Shown here: positions 1 through 5,472 of the stretch, piece after piece
How positions within the stretch are numbered: the stretch's first letter is position 1
How the letters are laid out: every line of letters begins with the position of its first letter
Assembly: GCA_019232735.1 (NCBI GenBank)
Contig: JAFANL010000030.1
Location: 1 to 5,809, forward strand
DNA: 5,809 nucleotides
Direction: 5' to 3'
DNA from: Aquitalea sp.
GTDB lineage: Bacteria; Pseudomonadota; Gammaproteobacteria; Burkholderiales; Chromobacteriaceae
The notes under the pieces: generated by a model
Databases searched by the model: none
Seen by the model: only the letters and a program-made list of their open reading frames with translations
Told to the model about the DNA's origin: nothing
Program-made: the position numbers and the translations under genes

Positions 1-321
1 CTCCACCTTGTTGACCATGGTGGTGACTTCGGTCAGCGCTTCCCACATCGGCTTGCCGGTTTCCTTGGCGATGATGGTGGCCAGTGCATCCTTGTTGGCC
101 GTCAGCAACTCGCCAAAACGGCGGGCGATGGCAATGCGCTCATCCAGCGCCGTGCGCGCCCAGCCCTTGAAGGCCTGTCGTGCGTACGTCACCGCCGCAT
201 CGACTTGTGCGGCATCGGCGCCCTGCCCTTGCCAGATGGACTCTGCCGTGGCCGGATTGGTCTTGCTCATGGCGGCGCCGGTACCGGCCAGCCATTCACC
301 ATTGATAAACAGGGTGCTCAT
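1..321 (-). CDS. astD: Succinylglutamate semialdehyde dehydrogenase, N-terminal part (runs off left edge)
   Basis: This NAD-dependent aldehyde dehydrogenase oxidises N-succinylglutamate 5-semialdehyde to N-succinylglutamate, the fourth step of the cytoplasmic arginine succinyltransferase pathway (aruD in Pseudomonas naming). Only the first 107 codons are present; the family is about 490 residues, so the catalytic Cys and Glu lie outside. Visible are the start MSTLFINGEWLAG, the NPATAESIWQGQGADAAQVD stretch, and the conserved ETGKPMWEALTEV near residues 87-99, which match the N-terminal Rossmann region of AstD rather than a generic aldehyde dehydrogenase. The start is fixed by an AAGGAG Shine-Dalgarno (327-332) five bases upstream and by a 2-nt ATGA overlap with the aruG stop, which points to translational coupling. 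The gene is intact as far as it can be seen. Family and position are secure from both the sequence and the operon context. Confidence 0.95.
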   Translation of the reverse strand, partial: MSTLFINGEWLAGTGAAMSKTNPATAESIWQGQGADAAQVDAAVTYARQAFKGWARTALDERIAIARRFGELLTANKDALATIIAKETGKPMWEALTEVTTMVNKVE

Positions 322-1352
322 GCTTTCTCCTTGGGCGACAGTGCAACACAGCGCACATGTCCGCCTTCCTGCACATTCAGGGCCTGCGCCTGTTCCGGCG
401 TCAGACAGAATTCATGGGTGGGGGCCGGGGCTTCGGCCAGAATCACCCGGAAACCGGTCAGCGATTCATTCGACACCAGATAGTGACCACGCTCGCCTTC
501 CGGCAGAGGGTCGGCCAGCTTGACCGTGACAATACGGCTTTCTCTTACCGCGCGGATTTCGCTGGTATAGGCCTGCACGGTGGGACCGGCATCGAAAATG
601 TCGACATAGCCTTCATAACGGAAGCCTTCCGACTCCAGCATGGCCACCGCCGGACGGGTGTTGTCATGGGTCTTGCCAATCACCGCCTGGGCATCAGCCG
701 GCAGGAAGTCCACGTATACCGGATGCTTGGGCATCAGCTCGGCCACAAATGCCTTCTGGCCGACCCCGGTCAGGTAATCCGCCTGGGCAAAATCGATGGA
801 GAAGAAGTGGCGACCCAGCCCTTCCCAGAAAGGGGAGCGGCCATCGGCATCGGACACGCCACGCATTTCCGCCACCACGGTCTTGCCAAACAGTTGCGGG
901 AATTGCGCCAGGAACAGGAAACGGCTCTTGGACAGCAGGCCGCCATTGCGGTTGGCACGGAAGTCCGGATGCAGGAACAAGGTGCACAGCTCGGAATAAC
1001 CGGTATGGTCGTTGGACAGGAACAGGGTTTCGTGACGCGAATACACGCCCAGTTCATCCGAGGCATGCACGATGGTGCCAACACGGTAGTTGTACCACGG
1101 CTCTTTCAGGCCGACAGCGGCCTCCAACGCGCAAATGCCACCGATCTGGCCGGTCTCGCTGTCTTCCAGTACGAAAACATAACCCTGGTCGGCATGGTCC
1201 AGCTCGCCGGCAAAGGACAATACCGAACGGCTGATGCGGCGTGACAAGCGCTCTTCATTCACCGGCAGCGAGGTCAGCCCCACGCCGGCACTGCGTGCCA
1301 GATTCATCAGGCCGGGCAGATCGCTATAGGCGATCGGACGGATAATCATCAT
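318..1352 (-). CDS. aruG: Arginine N-succinyltransferase, beta subunit (AstA-like)
   Basis: This enzyme transfers the succinyl group of succinyl-CoA to the alpha-amino group of arginine, giving N2-succinylarginine, the entry step of the AST pathway in the cytoplasm. The product is 344 aa, the length I recall for E. coli AstA. The N-terminal half has a GNAT-like fold signature (IIRPIAYSDLPGL at 3-15), followed by QGYVFVLEDSETG (56-68), EPWYNYRVGT (84-93), FLSNDHTG (111-118), VAEMRGV (160-166), SPFWEGLGRHFFS (173-185), AFVAELMPKHPVY (201-213) and YVDIFDAGP (249-257). It lies 11 nt after aruF; a GAGGAG Shine-Dalgarno overlaps the aruF stop. Two consecutive ATGs make 1349 an alternative start, and 1352 is preferred because its spacing is 7 nt. 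The TGA stop overlaps the astD start. The sequence looks closer to single-subunit AstA than to Pseudomonas AruG (comparison from memory), so astA would be an acceptable name. Confidence 0.95.
   Translation of the reverse strand: MMIIRPIAYSDLPGLMNLARSAGVGLTSLPVNEERLSRRISRSVLSFAGELDHADQGYVFVLEDSETGQIGGICALEAAVGLKEPWYNYRVGTIVHASDELGVYSRHETLFLSNDHTGYSELCTLFLHPDFRANRNGGLLSKSRFLFLAQFPQLFGKTVVAEMRGVSDADGRSPFWEGLGRHFFSIDFAQADYLTGVGQKAFVAELMPKHPVYVDFLPADAQAVIGKTHDNTRPAVAMLESEGFRYEGYVDIFDAGPTVQAYTSEIRAVRESRIVTVKLADPLPEGERGHYLVSNESLTGFRVILAEAPAPTHEFCLTPEQAQALNVQEGGHVRCVALSPKEKA
319..332 (-). promoter_or_regulatory. astD ribosome binding site and ATGA start-stop overlap
   Basis: An AAGGAG motif (332-327) lies inside the last codons of aruG, five bases before the astD ATG (321-319). 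That ATG shares two bases with the aruG TGA (320-318). The arrangement fixes the astD start and predicts coupled translation. Confidence 0.75.
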
Positions 1353-1366
1353 GCTGCTTCTCCTCA
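1353..1366 (-). promoter_or_regulatory. aruG ribosome binding site overlapping the aruF stop codon
   Basis: On the minus strand the aruF TGA (1366-1364) runs directly into the GAGGAG Shine-Dalgarno (1365-1360), which lies 7 nt before the aruG ATG. Ribosomes finishing aruF therefore cover the aruG initiation site. This suits balanced production of the two subunits of one enzyme. Confidence 0.75.
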
Positions 1367-2383
1367 GCCTTGCTGCAAACCGACAACGCGCACGGTATCA
1401 CCGCTGCTCACGCCCAGGCTCTGGGCTGCGTCCGGATTGATGAAGGCCACACCATCCACCACCGCCACGCGAATGGCGGCGGCGACAAAATCCCCCACTT
1501 GCTGATTGCACACCAGCTGCAAGCTGGCCTGGGCCGGCAGGCTGGCCGACACTTCCACCGGATGGCAGTGATTACCTTCCAGCGTCAACAAGCGATCCAG
1601 TTCCGCCGTCAGTACGGCACCGCCATCAAAGATGTCGATGTAGTTGTCGGCCTCGAAACCTTCGGTGGTCAGCAACTGACAGGTACGTTCGAAATTGGCG
1701 TGGATCTGGCCGATGGCATTTTGCGCATCGTCCGGCAGCAACGGGACATAGATGGGATAGCTGGGCATCAGCTCGGCAATGAAGGTCTTGCTATGACCGA
1801 CAAAAGCCTGTTCCACCTGCAGGAAATCCATATTGAAGAAGCGACGGCCGATGGCGTTCCAGAACGGCGACTGGCCGGCATCATCATGAATGCCCTGCAT
1901 TTCGGCAATGATGCGGCGGCCAAAGCGCTCGCGCGCCGTGGCGATGAACAGCAGGCGTGCCCGCGACAGCAGCTCGGTGGCAATCGGCTCCAGCACCGTA
2001 TCGGCATAGAAACCGCACAGCTGCACCATGCCGGTCAGGTCGTGGCAGATGTTCAGCACATGCACGCGGTTGTTCACCTTGAGGGTGCGCGAGGCATGGA
2101 CGAAGGTTTCGCTGCGGTAACTGTAAAACGGCTCGTCAAAGCCGGCACAGGCACTGATGGAGGCAGTGCCGACCACTTCGCCGGCCGACTCCAGGACAAA
2201 CATATAGTATTCGCTGCCGGTTTCGGCGGTCGCTTCGTATTCAAAGGACGACGCCGACTTCTGGATACGTTCGAACAGCTTGTCCCGGTTATTGGGCAAG
2301 CTGGTCACACCGATGCCGCTGGCCACAGCCAGGCGCTCAATGGCGGGCAGGTCGGCGGTGCGGACGGGGCGCACGGTAAACAT
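1364..2383 (-). CDS. aruF: Arginine N-succinyltransferase, alpha subunit
   Basis: This is the paralogous partner of the downstream AruG, together making the succinyl-CoA:arginine (and, in Pseudomonas, ornithine) N-succinyltransferase. The product is 339 aa, normal for AruF. Landmarks are the GNAT-like start FTVRPVRTADLPAIERL (2-18), GVTSLPNN (25-32), YMFVLESAGEVVG (60-72), EPFYSYRSETFVHASR (84-99), HDLTG (114-118), SPFWNAIGRRFF (172-183), FIAELMPSYPIYVPLLPD (201-218) and NYIDIFDGG (247-255). EPFYSYR with HDLTG is the alpha-type signature, against EPWYNYR with NDHTG in AruG. Start choice: GGGAGG (2389-2394) lies five bases before the ATG. The gene follows aruC after a 107-nt gap holding a strong hairpin. 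The last 70 residues are weakly conserved relative to AruG. Assignment to the AstA/AruF family is secure; which paralog is catalytic cannot be told from sequence. Confidence 0.95.
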   Translation of the reverse strand: MFTVRPVRTADLPAIERLAVASGIGVTSLPNNRDKLFERIQKSASSFEYEATAETGSEYYMFVLESAGEVVGTASISACAGFDEPFYSYRSETFVHASRTLKVNNRVHVLNICHDLTGMVQLCGFYADTVLEPIATELLSRARLLFIATARERFGRRIIAEMQGIHDDAGQSPFWNAIGRRFFNMDFLQVEQAFVGHSKTFIAELMPSYPIYVPLLPDDAQNAIGQIHANFERTCQLLTTEGFEADNYIDIFDGGAVLTAELDRLLTLEGNHCHPVEVSASLPAQASLQLVCNQQVGDFVAAAIRVAVVDGVAFINPDAAQSLGVSSGDTVRVVGLQQG

Positions 2384-2438
2384 GGGAACCTCCCTGTTAG
2401 GAGTAAGCCGCTACGCCGTTTTGCGGGCGCAGCCGTAC

Positions 2439-2466
2439 CCGCAGCCACGGCAAAGCCGGGCTGCGG
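2439..2466 (-). other. Strong intercistronic hairpin between aruC and aruF
   Basis: A near-perfect inverted repeat pairs 2439-2446 with 2459-2466 (8 bp), then, after one bulged A at 2447, pairs 2448-2451 with 2455-2458 (4 bp) around an AAA triloop on the plus strand. An outer 7-bp pairing, 2416-2422 with 2481-2487 (CCGTTTT/AAAACGG), could enclose it. Read in the direction of the operon the hairpin is not followed by a T-run, so it does not look like an intrinsic terminator. It fits better as an mRNA-stabilising or processing element, or as a partial attenuator that sets aruC expression apart from aruFGD. Confidence 0.6.
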
Positions 2467-2490
2467 TGTCTCTTGCGGGAAAAACGGGGC

Positions 2491-3705
2491 TTACTTGGCG
2501 GCGACGAGTTCGGCCACGGCAGCATCGAAACGCTGCAGGGCTTCATCGATATCGCGCTCCTCCACCACCAGCGACGGCGCCAGGCGCACGACATTGACAC
2601 CGGCCACCAGCAGCAGCAGCTGATGCTTGCTGGCTGCATTGACAAAATCCTTGGCACGGCCAGCGTATTCGTCGCTCAACACGCAACCCAGCAGCAGACC
2701 CATGCCGCGCACATCCTTGAATACCTGATACTTGGCATTGATGGCGTTCAGGCCATCCTGCAGGCGCTGGCTCTTGGCTCGCACGCCGGACAGCACTTCC
2801 GGGGTATTGACGATTTCGATGACCTTGAGTGCCACCGCAGCGGCCAGCGGGTTGCCACCATACGTGGTGCCATGGGTGCCGACTGCCAAGCTCTTGGCGA
2901 TCTTGTCGGTGGTCAGCATGGCGCCGATGGGGAAACCGCCACCCAGCGATTTGGCGCTGGACAGGATGTCCGGGGTCACGCCGTATTCCTGATAGGCAAA
3001 CAGCGAGCCGGTACGGCCGACACCGGTTTGCACTTCATCGAAAATCAGCAGGGCATTGTGCTGGTCGCACAACTCGCGCGCAGCTTGCAGGAAAGCCTTG
3101 TCGGCCGGCAGCACGCCGCCCTCGCCTTGTACCGGCTCGATGACCACGGCGCAGGTCTTGTCGCTGATGGCCGCCTTGAGCGAGTCGATATTGTTGAATT
3201 CGAAATGATGAATGCCGGCCGGTACCGGAGCAAAGCCCTCGGTGTACTTGGGCTGGCCGCCCACGCTTACGGTGAACAGGGTACGACCGTGGAAGGAATT
3301 CTTGCAGGAGATGATTTCATTCTTTTCCGGGCCGAAATGGTCGGCGGCGTATTTGCGCGCCAGCTTGAAGCAGGCCTCGTTGGCCTCGGCTCCGGAATTG
3401 CAGAAGAAAGCGCGGTCGGCAAAGGTGGCGGAGGTCAGTGCATGGGCCAGCTTCAGTACCGGCTCATTGGTGAACACATTGGACACATGCCACAACTTGC
3501 CAGCCTGTTCGGTCAGCGCAGCCACCAGTTGCGGGTGGCAATGGCCCAGCGAGTTCACGGCGATACCGCCTGCCAGATCGATGAATTCGCGACCATCCTG
3601 ATCCCAGACGCGGGAACCCAGGCCCTTGACCGGAATGAAAGCAGCCGGAGCGTAATTGGGTACCATGACCTGGTCGAAATCAGCGCGGGTGATCGAATTG
3701 CTCAT
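2491..3705 (-). CDS. aruC: Succinylornithine/acetylornithine aminotransferase (PLP-dependent)
   Basis: This class III PLP aminotransferase converts N2-succinylornithine plus 2-oxoglutarate to N-succinylglutamate 5-semialdehyde and glutamate, the third AST step. The same family (ArgD) acts on acetylornithine in arginine synthesis, so a dual role is possible. The product is 404 aa, typical for the family. Visible motifs are FCNSGAEANE (101-110, phosphate binding), NSFHGRT (136-142), VIEPVQGEGG (188-197), IFDEVQTGVGRTG (221-233, with Asp223 contacting the PLP ring nitrogen), AKSLGGGFPIGAML (251-264, with Lys252 the Schiff-base lysine) and GTHGTTYGGNPLA (277-289). I place the start at 3705: MSNSITR aligns with family N-termini and has AAGGAA (3714-3719) eight bases upstream. 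The frame stays open to an ATG at 3768, but the extra 21 residues are not family-like. First gene of the aru operon; neighbours favour the catabolic name. Confidence 0.94.
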   Translation of the reverse strand: MSNSITRADFDQVMVPNYAPAAFIPVKGLGSRVWDQDGREFIDLAGGIAVNSLGHCHPQLVAALTEQAGKLWHVSNVFTNEPVLKLAHALTSATFADRAFFCNSGAEANEACFKLARKYAADHFGPEKNEIISCKNSFHGRTLFTVSVGGQPKYTEGFAPVPAGIHHFEFNNIDSLKAAISDKTCAVVIEPVQGEGGVLPADKAFLQAARELCDQHNALLIFDEVQTGVGRTGSLFAYQEYGVTPDILSSAKSLGGGFPIGAMLTTDKIAKSLAVGTHGTTYGGNPLAAAVALKVIEIVNTPEVLSGVRAKSQRLQDGLNAINAKYQVFKDVRGMGLLLGCVLSDEYAGRAKDFVNAASKHQLLLLVAGVNVVRLAPSLVVEERDIDEALQRFDAAVAELVAAK

Positions 3706-3732
3706 CTGTATAGTTCCTTCCTGCAGAGTCCT

Positions 3733-3765
3733 CCGCACCTGCCTGGCGTGTGGGGCAGAATGCGG
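3733..3765 (-). other. Hairpin in the predicted aruC 5' leader
   Basis: CCGCA (3733-3737) pairs with TGCGG (3761-3765) and, further in, CTGCC (3739-3743) pairs with GGCAG (3754-3758). The two stems are separated by a 1-nt/2-nt internal bulge, with a 10-nt loop. It lies about 28-60 nt before the aruC start, inside the transcript predicted from the promoter at 3795-3823. There is no U-run after it. Its role is unknown; it may only shape the leader. Confidence 0.35.
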
Positions 3766-3794
3766 CATTGTTATGATTTAATACGCTTGAAATG

Positions 3795-3838
3795 ATTCTA
3801 ATCGAATCCTCCGGACAACCCATATCCGGTTTGCGACA
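3795..3838 (-). promoter_or_regulatory. Candidate aru operon promoter with tandem ArgR-type half-sites
   Basis: Reading toward aruC, TGTCGC (3838-3833) and TGTCCG (3817-3812) are direct repeats starting exactly 21 bp apart. Each is followed, after eight bases, by a dinucleotide ending in A. The arginine-responsive AraC-family ArgR of Pseudomonas aeruginosa is known to bind tandem half-sites of the form TGTCGC-N8-AA-N5, also a 21-bp period. A -10-like TAGAAT (3800-3795) follows. The base run 17 bp upstream of it (3823-3818, ATGGGT) is a poor -35 and lies between the two half-sites. A weak -35 covered by an activator is the expected layout for an activated promoter. The start would be near 3788, giving a leader of about 80 nt. 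The motif is seen; the regulator's identity is inferred. Confidence 0.45.
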
Positions 3839-3855
3839 TCAGCTTATAAAATTAC

Positions 3856-3869
3856 TTGACCTATCTCAA
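3856..3869. promoter_or_regulatory. FNR/DNR/NnrR-type palindrome TTGA-N6-TCAA
   Basis: TTGACCTATCTCAA is a perfect core dyad of the FNR/CRP superfamily (consensus TTGAT-N4-ATCAA; NnrR/DNR sites share TTG-N8-CAA). Such sites are known to control nnrS in denitrifying alphaproteobacteria through NnrR, and nnrS is the plus-strand gene here. If it acts from the usual -41.5 position, transcription would start near 3904, leaving an unusually long leader of about 270 nt before nnrS. I see no good -10 there (best is TCAGAT at 3896-3901). It also sits about 74 bp upstream of the predicted aru start, so it could serve either gene. Confidence 0.4.
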
Positions 3870-4172
3870 ACCCACAACCGTGGGGAAAAACCATTTCAGA
3901 TCAAACAGATCCGACCACTTTACGCACCTGACATGCAAAGATCGCCCCCGGCTTGCCCACTTGCTGCCCTTGCCACCCCATCTGCCACAAGGCAAAAACC
4001 AGCTGCTCCAGACCGCAAGAATGCAGGAGCACAGTCCCGGCTTGTGCAGTAGCATCAGCCAACGACGGTCAGACCAGCCCGGGCAGGATGGCTGAAATTT
4101 CTTGATTCAGGTCATTCAAGCCGATCAGCCAGATGCGCGACACTGAGGGCCCACCCTCCGAATGAAATCAAG
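3870..4172. other. Gene-free spacer upstream of nnrS
   Basis: About 300 bp with no supportable gene. Short open frames exist but have no Shine-Dalgarno, no recognisable protein features and no consistent codon pattern. The stretch holds short, weak inverted repeats. GGCTGA (4090-4095) pairs with TCAGCC (4125-4130), and inside it TTGA (4102-4105) pairs with TCAA (4116-4119), making a rough dyad centred near 4110 that could be an operator or a leader structure. GCACA/TGTGC (4029-4033 and 4043-4047) is another weak pair. No clear promoter hexamers or tRNA-like fold are visible. It may be the long nnrS leader, an undetected small RNA, or the remnant of a lost gene. Confidence 0.4.
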
Positions 4173-5384
4173 ATGTCCACTATCAAGCCCCCCCCTGCCC
4201 TGTTGCGTGCGCCACATCGCCTCGCCTTCCTGCCTGCCGCCGTATTGATGTTGCTGTCGCTGGCTGGCTGGAGCCTGTTGCTGTGGCAACGCCAAGCGGG
4301 CCATGCCCTGGCACTGGCCGTTCCAGCCAGCCAGGCGCACGGCTTTCTGATGCTGTACGGCTTTTTCCCCTTGTTCATGACCGGCTTCATCCTGACCGCC
4401 GGACCACGCTGGCTGGGTGTCCCGTCACCGGCACGCCCACGCCATCTGCCGATTCCGCTGCTGTACGCCGGCGGCCTGCTGTTCTGGCTGGCTGGATTGA
4501 TTGCCGGCAGCAACATGCTGCTGCACCTTGGCTGGCTGGCGATGAGCGCTGGCTGGGCGCTGCTGACGCTGCTGTTTGGCCAACTGCTGCGGCAAAGCCA
4601 GGCCAGCGACCGCTGGCATGCACGCGCGGTATTGGTCGCCTTCATACTGGGTCTTGCCGGATTGCTGGCAGCTGGCGCATGGCTGTTCAGCGGCAGTAGC
4701 ACCGCCTGGGCCCTGATGCGTGACCTGGCTTTGTGGGGCTTCCTGCTGCCGGTATTTATCACGGTCAGCCACCGCATGCTGCCTTTCTTCTCCTCCACGG
4801 CCATTGCACCCTACACCCCCTGGCGGCCATGGCGTTTGCTGGTCGCCCTACTGTCGGGCAGTGTTACCCATGGACTACTGAATGCGCTGCAATGCCCGAC
4901 CCTGATCGTCGACCTGCCCATGGCGCTGCTCTGCCTGTATACCAGCTGGTGCTGGCAGTGCCATCGCTCCTTGCAGGTACGGCTGCTGGCCATGCTGCAT
5001 CTGGCCTTTCTATGGCTGGGCATCGGTTTTGCCCTGTTTGCCCTGCAAGGGATATTGCAGCTCTTCGGCCAGCCGGCACTGGGGCTCGCCCCCTTGCATG
5101 CCATCACGGTGGGCTTTTTCATCAATATGGTGCTGGCCTTCGTCTCTCGCGTCAGCCTGGGGCATGCCGGCTTGCCGCTGGAAGCCAGACCCTGGCTATG
5201 GCGGCTCTACCAGTTCAGCCAGTTGATGGCGCTGCTGCGCGTCCTCTGCGACCTGCTCCCCTCCGCCACTGCCGCCATCATGCTGCCCCTGACTGCCGGT
5301 GGGCTGGCCGTGGGCATGTTGTTCTGGTGCCGCCGCTTCCTGCCGGTGTACCTGCTGCCAAGGGCCGATGGCAAGGACGGCTAG
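4173..5384 (+). CDS. nnrS: NnrS family haem/copper membrane protein (nitric oxide stress)
   Basis: NnrS proteins are polytopic inner-membrane haem- and copper-containing proteins. They are induced with NO-producing pathways and protect cells against nitrosative stress; the biochemical reaction is not settled. The 403-aa product is of normal length and very hydrophobic, with about 10-12 membrane segments beginning near residues 18-38. Family motifs are clear: LLRAPHRLAFL (10-20), QAHGFLMLYGFFPLFMTGF (54-72, His56) then LTAGPRWLG (74-82), SHRMLPFFS (199-207, His200), LHAITVGFFINMVL (308-321, His309) and SRVSLGHAGLPL (325-336, His331). These histidines are likely metal or haem ligands. No good Shine-Dalgarno precedes the ATG, but the N-terminus fits the family, so I keep 4173. 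It is a single gene, divergent from aruC, ending before a shared terminator. A TTGA-N6-TCAA site about 300 bp upstream suggests control by an FNR/NnrR-type NO or oxygen regulator. Confidence 0.92.
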   Translation: MSTIKPPPALLRAPHRLAFLPAAVLMLLSLAGWSLLLWQRQAGHALALAVPASQAHGFLMLYGFFPLFMTGFILTAGPRWLGVPSPARPRHLPIPLLYAGGLLFWLAGLIAGSNMLLHLGWLAMSAGWALLTLLFGQLLRQSQASDRWHARAVLVAFILGLAGLLAAGAWLFSGSSTAWALMRDLALWGFLLPVFITVSHRMLPFFSSTAIAPYTPWRPWRLLVALLSGSVTHGLLNALQCPTLIVDLPMALLCLYTSWCWQCHRSLQVRLLAMLHLAFLWLGIGFALFALQGILQLFGQPALGLAPLHAITVGFFINMVLAFVSRVSLGHAGLPLEARPWLWRLYQFSQLMALLRVLCDLLPSATAAIMLPLTAGGLAVGMLFWCRRFLPVYLLPRADGKDG

Positions 5385-5421
5385 GCACATTCAACCGCGC
5401 ATTTTGCTAGTGCGACAATGC

Positions 5422-5449
5422 AAAAAGCCCGCATCGCTGCGGGCTTTTT
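5422..5449. terminator. Bidirectional intrinsic terminator between nnrS and pnp
   Basis: AAAAAGCCCGCA, a TCGC loop and TGCGGGCTTTTT form a 7-bp GC stem (5427-5433 with 5438-5444) flanked by A5 on the left and T5 on the right. It therefore ends transcription with a U-run in both directions. It is 37 nt after the nnrS stop and 23 nt after the pnp stop on the other strand. Confidence 0.93.
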
Positions 5450-5472
5450 CTTATCCGGCACCAGCCGGCTGA

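Noticed and set aside
325..340. Exact TGTCGC-N8-AA half-site on the minus strand just before astD.
   Set aside because: There is no second half-site at the 21-bp period, it lies within aruG coding sequence and its AA overlaps the ribosome binding region. Probably chance.
3706..3768. Upstream ATG at 3768 that would lengthen AruC by 21 residues.
   Set aside because: The added residues do not resemble family N-termini and the segment contains the leader hairpin. The ATG at 3705 has a good Shine-Dalgarno and gives a product of normal length.
357..3795. Three long open frames on the plus strand opposite aruG, aruF and aruC (357-1244, 1370-2623, 2473-3795).
   Set aside because: Each is in exact codon register with the minus-strand gene it covers. 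A stop there needs TTA, CTA or TCA codons in the sense gene, which are rare in this GC-rich DNA. The sense proteins are unmistakable, and the antisense ones have no recognisable features.
3843..3885. Alternative minus-strand promoter with TTGAGA and TATAAG hexamers.
   Set aside because: Both hexamers are good, but the spacing is 15 bp, which is short. It would also place the FNR-type dyad across the promoter core. Kept only as a weaker alternative to the promoter at 3795-3823.
3792..4052. Open frame of 86 codons on the plus strand in the intergenic region.
   Set aside because: It starts inside the candidate aru promoter, has no Shine-Dalgarno, crosses the FNR-type dyad and encodes a low-complexity Pro/Ala-rich product with no recognisable motif.
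4162..4248. Short cysteine-rich frame of 28 codons starting 11 nt before nnrS, a possible upstream ORF.
   Set aside because: It has no Shine-Dalgarno and overlaps the nnrS start out of frame. With no conservation evidence it is most simply a chance frame.
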